Shown: positions 29,224 through 37,601 of the stretch, piece after piece | Layout: each line of letters opens with the position of its first letter | Position numbering within the stretch: position 1 is the stretch's first letter | From: Robiginitomaculum sp. | GTDB taxonomy: Bacteria > Pseudomonadota > Alphaproteobacteria > Caulobacterales > Maricaulaceae | Direction of reading: 5' to 3' | Length of the DNA: 58,216 nt | NCBI GenBank assembly: GCA_027080345.1 | Contig: JALWSB010000116.1 | Location: 1-58,216 of the forward strand | The notes under the pieces: generated by a model | Database searches by the model: none | Seen by the model: only the letters and a program-made list of their open reading frames with translations | Told to the model about the DNA's origin: nothing | Position numbers and translations under genes: made by a program

Positions 29224-30047
29224 GGCAGGTCTCCGCGCCGGAACTTCAAAAAGCCGATAAGGGCCAGTGCGCTTCCCAAAAGGAGCGGGTAGAGCACGCT
29301 ATAGGCCATAAAGCCGACACGCCCGAAAAGATCAAGAATAAGGTAAGCCGAAGGGCCAAGCATCAGTAATTGCGGATCAAACAAGATCATCGCCCCGCCG
29401 CGAAATACTTCCAGAGGATTAAGAAGCGCAATACCGACCACCAGCCCCGGCGCGGCCTGGCCGCGAATAAGCAGGCCCAGCAAAATAAGGTCGAGAAACA
29501 ATAAAAACACCAGCCAGATCAAAAGCGCGGCGCTTTGCGCCATTTCCGTGGTTCTGGCGATGGCTGAGATCAAAAATCCCATGCCCAAAAAGCAATAGCT
29601 GAGCACCATCAGCAATAAAGAATACCAGGCCAATTGTCCCATAGGCACCGCCGCGCCTTTGAGCGCGCCCCACAGGGCAGCCCCGAGCATGGCAACAAAA
29701 ACCGGCAGGAAAATCACCACAAAACGGCCGACAAACCGGCCCCAATACCAAGCGCTTAAGGACACCGGCAAGGAGAGCATGTATTCATTAATCCCGGCCT
29801 CGCGGTCCCCGGCCAGCGAGCGCACCGTGGTCATCAACACAAAGACCGGCATAATGGCCATGCTGAGCTGGATATAGGTGACCAGCATACGCGACAGGCC
29901 GGTAAAGCCGCGCACCCGCGATTCGCTTAACCCGAAGACAAACAATAACACCACAATGGCCCCGAAAATCAGCGCGTATAACAAGAACCAGCGCGCCCGC
30001 AAGGATTCTGAAATATCCAGCCGGGCGGTATGTAAAAACCCTTTCAT
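29220..30047 (-). CDS. nosY: NosY-type ABC transporter permease
   Basis: Six hydrophobic segments; LAGDREAGINEYMLSLPVSLSAWYWGRFVGRF; within the nos cluster. Confidence 0.88.
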   Translation of the reverse strand: MKGFLHTARLDISESLRARWFLLYALIFGAIVVLLFVFGLSESRVRGFTGLSRMLVTYIQLSMAIMPVFVLMTTVRSLAGDREAGINEYMLSLPVSLSAWYWGRFVGRFVVIFLPVFVAMLGAALWGALKGAAVPMGQLAWYSLLLMVLSYCFLGMGFLISAIARTTEMAQSAALLIWLVFLLFLDLILLGLLIRGQAAPGLVVGIALLNPLEVFRGGAMILFDPQLLMLGPSAYLILDLFGRVGFMAYSVLYPLLLGSALALIGFLKFRRGDLP

Positions 30048-30478
30048 TGGCTGGCCCCTCTTGTCCGGTTGGCCAAAATGGCGGTGCGAAATGCGCCAAA
30101 ATCGATGGCCCCGTCTTCGGCTGTGGCCACGGCCCCATAGCCAAAATCCATAGGCGTCGCCCCGGTCGGCAGGAACCAGGCGGTGCGGGCATTCAGCCAG
30201 GTTTTGCCATCGCGCATATTCATCACCCATATTTCAGTGTGCGCGGTGTCCTGGTCGTGCTGGCTCAGCCACACAATAGCGCCCCCCGGATCGTCAAAAA
30301 GGTGTACGGCCCCGTTTTGGTCGCGCACTTCGGTGGCATAATGGGGGTCAGAAATAATCATCCGGCATTGTTCACATGTGTCGCGATCATAATGAATGGC
30401 CACCGGGCCGGTTTTCTTTTCGCCGCAGGCGTTCAAGACCAGCGCCAGCAGGGTGATTGATAAAACAAGTAACCGCAT
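30044..30478 (-). CDS. nosL: NosL nitrous oxide reductase accessory lipoprotein
   Basis: Lipobox LNAC; HYDRDTCEQCRMIISDPHYATEVRDQNGAVHLFDDPGGAIVWL. Confidence 0.92.
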   Translation of the reverse strand: MRLLVLSITLLALVLNACGEKKTGPVAIHYDRDTCEQCRMIISDPHYATEVRDQNGAVHLFDDPGGAIVWLSQHDQDTAHTEIWVMNMRDGKTWLNARTAWFLPTGATPMDFGYGAVATAEDGAIDFGAFRTAILANRTRGASQ

Positions 30479-31344
30479 TATTTCCCCTCCGCATTGCGCG
30501 CATCATCGATATGAATACGGCGCAATATGCCCGCATAGCGGGTCAGCGTACCCAAAAATCGCAACCGGTCCGGCCCGGCGATTTCGCCGCGCCAGTCTAT
30601 GCCCTGGGCGTCCGTATCAAGTCCCCATTCGCCCATGGTGCGGGCAAAGGCGGGATCGGCCTTTTTGAGACCCAGATGACAACGCAACCGCGCCGCCGGG
30701 TCGGCCACATCTTCGACCTTGTCATCCAGAACAACCTTGCCATGGTCCAGCTCGACAACGCGATTGACCATGCCGGTGACCTCTTCAAGGCGGTGCGAGG
30801 AAATAATCATGGTGCGGTCCAGTTGTTCGCCCATTATATCAAAAAACACCTGCCGCGCGCGCGGGTCGAGATTGGCTGTTGGCTCATCCATAATCAGGGT
30901 TTTTACCGGGCGGCCCATGGCAATGGCGATCAGGATTTTTTGCTTTTGCCCGCCCGACAGCTTGCTAAAGGGGCGGTTTCCGATCTCATCGAAATCGAGG
31001 CCCAGCCGGGTGCCGACCCGGCGCATGTCATTTTCCGGCGCGGCGCAGATATTGGCCGCATAATGTAAAAGAACATCAACCGGCATTTTCAAGGGCGGTG
31101 GCAATTGCGGCACAAAGCTGATATCACGTAGAACCGCAGTGCGCTGGCTGCGCGGGGCGGCTCCATTGACCAGCACGGTGCCTTGATAGGTGTACTCACC
31201 AAGCAAGCAGCGGATCAGTGTCGTTTTGCCCGCCCCATTGGCACCGATCAATGCGGTACGGTCGCCGGCATTGAGGCTGAGGTCCAGTGCATCCAGAACC
31301 GTTGTTTTACCAAAGTTTTTACGTAATCCCTCAATGCGGATCAT
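30478..31344 (-). CDS. nosF: NosF ABC transporter ATP-binding protein
   Basis: Walker A GANGAGKTT, signature LSGGQKQK, Walker B TLIMDEPTANLD. Confidence 0.92.
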   Translation of the reverse strand: MIRIEGLRKNFGKTTVLDALDLSLNAGDRTALIGANGAGKTTLIRCLLGEYTYQGTVLVNGAAPRSQRTAVLRDISFVPQLPPPLKMPVDVLLHYAANICAAPENDMRRVGTRLGLDFDEIGNRPFSKLSGGQKQKILIAIAMGRPVKTLIMDEPTANLDPRARQVFFDIMGEQLDRTMIISSHRLEEVTGMVNRVVELDHGKVVLDDKVEDVADPAARLRCHLGLKKADPAFARTMGEWGLDTDAQGIDWRGEIAGPDRLRFLGTLTRYAGILRRIHIDDARNAEGK

Positions 31345-31345
31345 G

Positions 31346-32335
31346 TTATAGCAATCCCCCAAGGCCCTTGACCTTGAAGCTCAATGCGCCCGTGGGGCAG
31401 GCTTCAAGGCACATGCCACAGCGCGTGCAATCGGCACCAATGTCCATGGTTACATCGGTGGCCCGGCCCTTAATGGTCATATCCAGCACATGCGGGACCA
31501 GACAGACGGAACGGCATTCGCCTTCGTGCAGACAGTTATTAAGATCATAATGGATGACCGTTGGCGAGGTTGAGCCAATAAAGGCATAGGTGATGCCGAT
31601 AGGGCAGATATACCGGCACCAGAAGCGGCGCACAAAAAACAGCTCGATCAGCAAGAGGATGCCGACCCAGACCAGCGCCAGCGACAGCCCATAGGTAAAG
31701 GCGCGGCTTAAAATCCCCACCGGATTGATAAACTCAAAAACTGTAAAGCCGGTGATGAAAGCCAGCGCGGCAAAAACAACATAGAGAACGGTGCGTGTAC
31801 CCCGGTGCAAAGGGATATCCTGTGCCCAGCCTTTTTCCACCAGTTTCAGGTGCAGCATTTCCACCCATTCCGCCGCCAGATGATATGGGCAGGCCCATGA
31901 GCAATAATTGCGCCCGCCAACCAGCCACCAGCCCACGGCGACGGTGACCACGCCAATAACCAGATTGGTGACAATGGTTTTTTGCGCCAGGGTGATTTGC
32001 AAGCTGGAGTTAAGGTCAGCCATATGAAAGCCAAAAAACCGTGAGGCGGTCAGCGCCCCTTCGACCAGTTGCACGTCAAAATGATAGGACACAACAAACA
32101 TCAGATTAATGAGAATTATTGATGTCCAGCGCCATTTGCGCCATTTATAGCTGACGTGCTTTTCAGCCAGCTCTTCGCGGATTTTCTCGCGGCGGATCTT
32201 GCGCTCTGCCGGGGTTTGCTTGAATTTGTGCAGGGCGATGGCGGCTTCGGAATAATCACTTTTTGCCGGTTTGTCGGGCTTGGCCCCCAGCATGATTTTC
32301 AAAGAATGCAGATAGTGTTTTAGCGCGCGCTTCAT
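31346..32335 (-). CDS. nosH: NosH/NapH-like polyferredoxin membrane protein
   Basis: CSWACPYHL, CRYICPIG, CTRCGMCLEACPTG motifs with TM segments. Confidence 0.88.
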   Translation of the reverse strand: MKRALKHYLHSLKIMLGAKPDKPAKSDYSEAAIALHKFKQTPAERKIRREKIREELAEKHVSYKWRKWRWTSIILINLMFVVSYHFDVQLVEGALTASRFFGFHMADLNSSLQITLAQKTIVTNLVIGVVTVAVGWWLVGGRNYCSWACPYHLAAEWVEMLHLKLVEKGWAQDIPLHRGTRTVLYVVFAALAFITGFTVFEFINPVGILSRAFTYGLSLALVWVGILLLIELFFVRRFWCRYICPIGITYAFIGSTSPTVIHYDLNNCLHEGECRSVCLVPHVLDMTIKGRATDVTMDIGADCTRCGMCLEACPTGALSFKVKGLGGLL

Positions 32336-33105
32336 CAGACAGTCTTCCTTTTTGCGCCGATTTCAATTTCGATGCACGGCGGCTCTACCGGGCAGATCAT
32401 TTCGCACATGCCACAGCCGACACAGACATCTTCATTGACCGTCGGGGTGCGGCGTTTGTCATTTGGATCATCATTCATGGGTTGCAAGGATATGGCGTTT
32501 TTGATCGGGCATTCGCGGACACACAGATCACACAGCTCCAGGTCATATGGATGCGCATTAAGCGCAATCGGATTCCAGCGGTCTATTTCCACATAGCGGT
32601 GTGTGCCGGTAAAGTCTGCCCCGCGCGCCAGACCGGTAAAGCCCTTGCCTTTACGCGCCAGACAGGCATCCGGGCGGGTCAGGCGCGCCAGCCCCATTTG
32701 TACCTGTTCTTTTTTATCGATCTCATGGCTGAGCGATCCGGTGGGGCAGGCCAGAATACACTGGGTCGCGTCACAGGAAAAATCACACGCCTGTTTGCGC
32801 GCATCAATAAACGGTGTCCCCAGCCCGAAGCCGTCCATGATATCGGAAAGATGAATGGCATTAACCGGGCAGACCTGCTCGCATTGGCCGCATTTAATGC
32901 ACGAGGCCAAAAACAGATCGCCATCCAGCGCGCCGGGGGGGCGCAGGCGCTTTTTTTCATCGTTTTTAACCGGGATATAGCCGACAAGACTAACGCCGAC
33001 CACGCCGCTGCCGGCCAGCAGGGAAAGAAGCAAAGTGCGGCGTTCTTTCTCTTTGCGCGACAGGCGCTTTTTTACGGGTTTTTTCACGGGCTTTGGTTCA
33101 GTCAT
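32335..33105 (-). CDS. nosG: NosG/NapG-like ferredoxin-type protein
   Basis: CIKCGQCEQVCP, CILACP, CDLCVRECP, CVGCGMCEMICP; N-terminal TM/twin-arginine-like region. Confidence 0.88.
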   Translation of the reverse strand: MTEPKPVKKPVKKRLSRKEKERRTLLLSLLAGSGVVGVSLVGYIPVKNDEKKRLRPPGALDGDLFLASCIKCGQCEQVCPVNAIHLSDIMDGFGLGTPFIDARKQACDFSCDATQCILACPTGSLSHEIDKKEQVQMGLARLTRPDACLARKGKGFTGLARGADFTGTHRYVEIDRWNPIALNAHPYDLELCDLCVRECPIKNAISLQPMNDDPNDKRRTPTVNEDVCVGCGMCEMICPVEPPCIEIEIGAKRKTV

Positions 33106-34489
33106 GTTTATCTTCGCTGTTTTTATATAAACCAAAAGGATCAAGGCGCTTCATCGATGTTCCCGCCTTGTCAGCACCGGTGGTCAGGCCAAAGGTGTGT
33201 AAATTAACGCCTTCATTGCCGCTTTTCATAGCCAAAGTGGCGGGGGTGAACGCCTTGCGGGTGCGCGGCCGGTCGTCCTGGAGCATGAGAAGTGGCTTCG
33301 TAAACGGGGCCAGACGTTCCATAAAATCGAGCATGCTCAAGGTCGGTGACCCTTTGAAAAAGGCCGCATTGGGGACATCCATCCAGAGCCGGTCAGCATA
33401 TACATTAAGGCGAAACGGGGTGTCGCCAATACCGTCATGATCACGGTCAAAGCCTTCGTAATCATCCCAGTAATTGCCCTGCCAGATATTATGGCTGGCC
33501 CCGGCAAAGGTGCTGACTGAAACATGGCGGATATTGTTCATGAACTTGTTGTCCTTGAATATATTGCCGTGCCAGTCATTCAAAAAGGCAACACCGACAT
33601 CATTAAAGGCAATGGTGTTGCGGTAAATCCGATTGCTGGTGTCCGGTTGAAACGGCGACACGTCGAGATAAAGGCCGGTGCCGTTATAAAGAATATCATT
33701 ATCGGTAATATCAAGATTGCTGGCTTCTTTAAAACCAATGCCGATGCCGGTCGCCCCTTGGGCCTGAATAATGCGGTTATGGTGCACCACCACGCTGTCG
33801 CTATACATCAAAAATATACCCGTTGAATTGCGGGCAAATGTGTTGTTTTCAACCAGATTATAGCGCGCATACATAAAATGCAGGCCATAGCGCCCGTCAC
33901 TGACCGTATTGCGGGTGATGATATTATCGGCGCTGTACCAGACAACAAAATCACGGCTTTTGCTGATGCTATTGTCTTCGATACGGTTGTTTTTGGAATA
34001 CCACAACCGGATGCCATCGCCGCGCATGCCAAGCCCGGCCGCGGCCTGGGAAGTGATGTGATTGCGGCGAATAACGTTATGGTCAGATTGTTGCAGGCTG
34101 ATGCCAAAGAGGCATTCTTCGATCACATTGTCCTTGAGGACATTGTCATTGCCATAAACAGCGATACCGGCATCAATGTCATTGGGCTGGTCACCCGAAT
34201 GCACCAAGCGCAGGTTTTTTACTGTTACACCATTGCCGCGAATGGTGATAACCGAACCTTTGCCGCCATTATCAATGGTCACCTTGCCTTGCCCGTCGAG
34301 GGTCAAGGCCTTGCTGATCAACACCGGACCGGCATAAACGCCGGGGGCCGGCTGAACCAATGCGCCGGGCTTTGCCGCGTCGATCAGTTTTTGCAAGGGC
34401 GGCAGGGGCGCGGCCAGTGAAGCCGTGCCCGCCGCCGCAATCAGGAACGCGGTTAAAACGGGGAGGAGAAACGCGCGCTCCATAACCAA
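33098..34489 (-). CDS. nosD: NosD periplasmic copper-processing protein (beta-helix)
   Basis: Signal peptide; right-handed beta-helix repeats (NVLKDNVIEECLFGISLQQSDHNVIRRNHI...). Confidence 0.92.
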   Translation of the reverse strand: MVMERAFLLPVLTAFLIAAAGTASLAAPLPPLQKLIDAAKPGALVQPAPGVYAGPVLISKALTLDGQGKVTIDNGGKGSVITIRGNGVTVKNLRLVHSGDQPNDIDAGIAVYGNDNVLKDNVIEECLFGISLQQSDHNVIRRNHITSQAAAGLGMRGDGIRLWYSKNNRIEDNSISKSRDFVVWYSADNIITRNTVSDGRYGLHFMYARYNLVENNTFARNSTGIFLMYSDSVVVHHNRIIQAQGATGIGIGFKEASNLDITDNDILYNGTGLYLDVSPFQPDTSNRIYRNTIAFNDVGVAFLNDWHGNIFKDNKFMNNIRHVSVSTFAGASHNIWQGNYWDDYEGFDRDHDGIGDTPFRLNVYADRLWMDVPNAAFFKGSPTLSMLDFMERLAPFTKPLLMLQDDRPRTRKAFTPATLAMKSGNEGVNLHTFGLTTGADKAGTSMKRLDPFGLYKNSEDKHD

Positions 34490-34490
34490 C

Positions 34491-35843
34491 CTACCCTTCT
34501 TGCTCCAGCAATTGCTTACGCCGTAAAAGCAGTGCCAATCCGGTCATAGCGGCCATCAGCAGCATCAGGCCAAAGCCAATGGAGGGGTAGGAATGGGTGG
34601 TAAATTGCGCCACCTTGCCATCGCCAAACACCGTCGGCATGAAGGCTTTGAGGGTGAAGGCCCCCATATCATTCAAGCTGTGGCCATACCACCAGAGCCA
34701 GCCGGTATATTCGACCAAAAAGCCAAGCGGCAGGATCAGCGGACCAACGGCCAGCAGGTAATAGAAAATGCTGCCGGTTTTACGGGTCAGGACAATCAGG
34801 CCGATCATCGCAACGATCACACCCCAGAATACCAATGTGCCGATAAAAGACATGGTTTTGACCATCGGGTTGATCTCTTTGGGGTTATTGAACCAGCGGC
34901 CCAGACCTTTTTTGTAATTCCAGAACAGAAGCTGGCGGCCGCTGCCGGTCCATTTTTCCCGGGCCGCTTGCGGGCGGCGCTCCTGATCGGCTTCAAAAGA
35001 GGCGCGCAGGATAGAGATATCACGGGACTTGCCCGGTTTGGCGCTGCGTTTGGCATCGGCCAGAATGTCTTTGAGCATTTTGCCGCGCCCGACAGTGCTG
35101 CCGGAGCCAGCATGCAAGCGGTCCAGCGTTGCCTGCAAGCCGTCCTGACCGCCAGCCCGGTCAAGCGTTTTTTTAAGATCCTCGGCGCTGGTCAGGGAGC
35201 TGTCGCCGCTTTCTTCAAGGGATTTTTTCAATTGTGCGATAATCGGGCTGATATCTTCGCCGGTTTCCTCTTCGCCCTGGCCCATGGCGGTGACCATGGC
35301 CGAAAGATATGACTCGCTTTGCAAGCGTACACCGCCGGGGCCGTACCAGGCCATGGCCATCCAGATGGCGATAATCCCAAAGCCAACAGAAAGAACAATG
35401 GTACGCCGCTGTGACGAGCGAATGGCAAAGCCAAGAATCATGACCCCCAGCATGCTCATCAAAAAGGGTGAAAAGAATTTTTCCAAAACGCCGCCGGACG
35501 CAATTGGATACATGCCGACAAAATGGTTGATCGCATCCATTTCATGCACGCAATCCAGCGCGCGGGTTTCTTCGACCTCGGCCTTGTGCTGCAACTTGCA
35601 ACCATTAAAGACGCCATTGAGATGAAAATTTATGCGCACACCTTGGGGAAAGGCATCTTTGGGGTATTGCGGCGCGGTCAGGGAGACCCACCAGGCCGGC
35701 AGATAATAAATCAGAACCAGTAAAAGGGCGGCGGCAACCGCCAGTACTTTGACCAGCCGGTCACGCTTTTCCTGCATGGAAAGTTCCATCTTCAATTCCC
35801 CATTAGGGCCATGGCCCGCCACCGAAGTGGCGGGGCAGAGCAA
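34491..35843 (-). CDS. nosB: NosB-type membrane protein of the clade II nos cluster
   Basis: Position between nosD and cytochromes; multiple TM; YYLPAWWVSLTAPQYPKDAFPQGVRINFHLNGVFNGC. Start probably at an internal Met (MELSMQEKRDRLVKV). Confidence 0.75.
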   Translation of the reverse strand: MLCPATSVAGHGPNGELKMELSMQEKRDRLVKVLAVAAALLLVLIYYLPAWWVSLTAPQYPKDAFPQGVRINFHLNGVFNGCKLQHKAEVEETRALDCVHEMDAINHFVGMYPIASGGVLEKFFSPFLMSMLGVMILGFAIRSSQRRTIVLSVGFGIIAIWMAMAWYGPGGVRLQSESYLSAMVTAMGQGEEETGEDISPIIAQLKKSLEESGDSSLTSAEDLKKTLDRAGGQDGLQATLDRLHAGSGSTVGRGKMLKDILADAKRSAKPGKSRDISILRASFEADQERRPQAAREKWTGSGRQLLFWNYKKGLGRWFNNPKEINPMVKTMSFIGTLVFWGVIVAMIGLIVLTRKTGSIFYYLLAVGPLILPLGFLVEYTGWLWWYGHSLNDMGAFTLKAFMPTVFGDGKVAQFTTHSYPSIGFGLMLLMAAMTGLALLLRRKQLLEQEG

Positions 35844-35869
35844 GGTTGATTTGGCCGGATTTTAAGACC

Positions 35870-36646
35870 CTAGTCGAAATCCGGATTATACCAGTCGGCA
35901 CTTGGTGCCAGGTCTTCTTTTGGTGGTTTGATCCGCGAAACGTAATCAATCACCGCATCCATATCTTCGTCGGAGAAGCCGGCGATCTGTTTGACCATAT
36001 CGGGATTGGCATTGCGGCGTTTTTTGTCGCGGATCCATTCAAACTGACGCAGCAGGTATTTATAGTGCTGGCCCTGAATACGCGGATAATACTTATCGTT
36101 ACTGCCTTCGCCGTTTTCGCCGTGGCAGCGCACGCAATTTTCCTTGAACAGCTTTTCACCAAGAGCCAGATTGTTACCAGGTCCCACACCATTGTCCGGG
36201 TTCATCGGAATGGAGTGAATATAGCGCGCCACGGCGGCAATGGCATAAGGGCCACCGCCAACTTCCGGGGCGGCATTTTTGATTTCCTGCGGCAAGGCAA
36301 ACGGATACATGGTCGGGTTGTCGCGGTTTTTGGCGCGAATATCGGCCAATTGCTTGATAATGACATCCACATGCTGGCCGGCCAGTTGTGGGAACGTCCC
36401 ATCCTTGGTGCCCCAGCCTTCAGGCAGGTGGCAGGCTGAACACACTTCAAAAACCGCAACGCCATCGGCGCGCACTTTTTTCAGCTCATCCGGGGTCATG
36501 GTCTTGAACTTCTTGGTAAAAACCAGGGCCTCATCCTGTTCGCCGCCACCCTGATTCCAGCCCGCGGGCTTGTCGGCAAAAGCGGCAAGGCCAATGCTCA
36601 TGGCGACAATGCCAAATGTAGCCATGCCAAGTTTGGAAATGTTCAT
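35870..36646 (-). CDS. Dihaem c-type cytochrome of the nos cluster
   Basis: Signal peptide MNISKLGMATFGIVAMSIGLAAFA; CSACH and CVRCH haem motifs. Confidence 0.88.
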   Translation of the reverse strand: MNISKLGMATFGIVAMSIGLAAFADKPAGWNQGGGEQDEALVFTKKFKTMTPDELKKVRADGVAVFEVCSACHLPEGWGTKDGTFPQLAGQHVDVIIKQLADIRAKNRDNPTMYPFALPQEIKNAAPEVGGGPYAIAAVARYIHSIPMNPDNGVGPGNNLALGEKLFKENCVRCHGENGEGSNDKYYPRIQGQHYKYLLRQFEWIRDKKRRNANPDMVKQIAGFSDEDMDAVIDYVSRIKPPKEDLAPSADWYNPDFD

Positions 36647-36688
36647 TTTATTCTCCATTACCTTATAAGGTTGCGCGGTAGTATAGCA

Positions 36689-37513
36689 CTACTCGCCCGC
36701 TTGAACCTGCGATAAATAGCCCGCTATGGCGAGAATATCATCGTCGCTTAGTTTTCTGACGAAGGGCAACATAATACGCGCCCGTCCATTGGTGCGTGCG
36801 CCATCGCGAATATCGCGCAATTGTTCGGCCAGATAGGCCGCTTTTTGCCCGGCGAGGTGTGGATAGCCCTTAAGTGGTTTATTCCCCTCAGCCCCGTGGC
36901 AGGTGCGACAGCGTGATTTCTCAAACAAGGCCTTGCCGACAAGGATGCCTTCATCGGTCAGCGCCTCGCTGCGCGCTTCATTTTGCGCTCTGGGCTGTTT
37001 GGACAGCCAGTCGGCCAGCACCTGGATTTCATCATCACTGATGCGGGCCTCGCCATCGGCGGTGACCAGCGCACCGCGCATGCTTTCGGCGCGCGGATGG
37101 CCGGTTAATTTATCGGGGCTACCCTGACGTTTGCCGGAAATAATATCCTTGATCTGCTTTTTGATATAACTCGCATCAAGCCCGGCAATATTGGGATATT
37201 GCTGAATGGCGTGGGCCCCATTTCGGCCATGGCAGGCAATGCAGGTGCGGCGTAAATAAAGCCGCTTGGCCGACATTGGGCGCGGCGCGGCGGGCGCAGC
37301 CGCTTCTGGCGTAGCCGCCGCAGGTTCGACTTTGGCCGGCTCAACCTTGGCAGGCTCTGGGGCTGGTTCAGCTTTCGCCGGTGCCGGTTCAACCTTGGCA
37401 GGGGCCGTAGCGGCTGGTTTTGCTGTGGATTTGGCCGGCGTGGACGATGGGGAGCAGGATATCAGTGCCAATCCGGCTACGCCTGTGAATAATACGGTTT
37501 TGATGAAGGGCAT
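36689..37513 (-). CDS. Dihaem c-type cytochrome, lipoprotein with Ala/Pro/Glu/Lys-rich linker
   Basis: Lipobox LISC; CIACH and CRTCH motifs; PAKVEPAPAKAEPAPEPAKVEPAKVEPA linker. Confidence 0.88.
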   Translation of the reverse strand: MPFIKTVLFTGVAGLALISCSPSSTPAKSTAKPAATAPAKVEPAPAKAEPAPEPAKVEPAKVEPAAATPEAAAPAAPRPMSAKRLYLRRTCIACHGRNGAHAIQQYPNIAGLDASYIKKQIKDIISGKRQGSPDKLTGHPRAESMRGALVTADGEARISDDEIQVLADWLSKQPRAQNEARSEALTDEGILVGKALFEKSRCRTCHGAEGNKPLKGYPHLAGQKAAYLAEQLRDIRDGARTNGRARIMLPFVRKLSDDDILAIAGYLSQVQAGE

Positions 37514-37601
37514 GAAATGATCCTTTTACGTTAACAGGGAAGGCGTGAAGGGAGCGTATTCTGGTGAACACGCTCCCCGTTATCACGCCAGGCAAGGCAG
37601 C

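Noticed and set aside
34593-35312. 239-aa plus-strand ORF
   Set aside because: Antisense to nosB.
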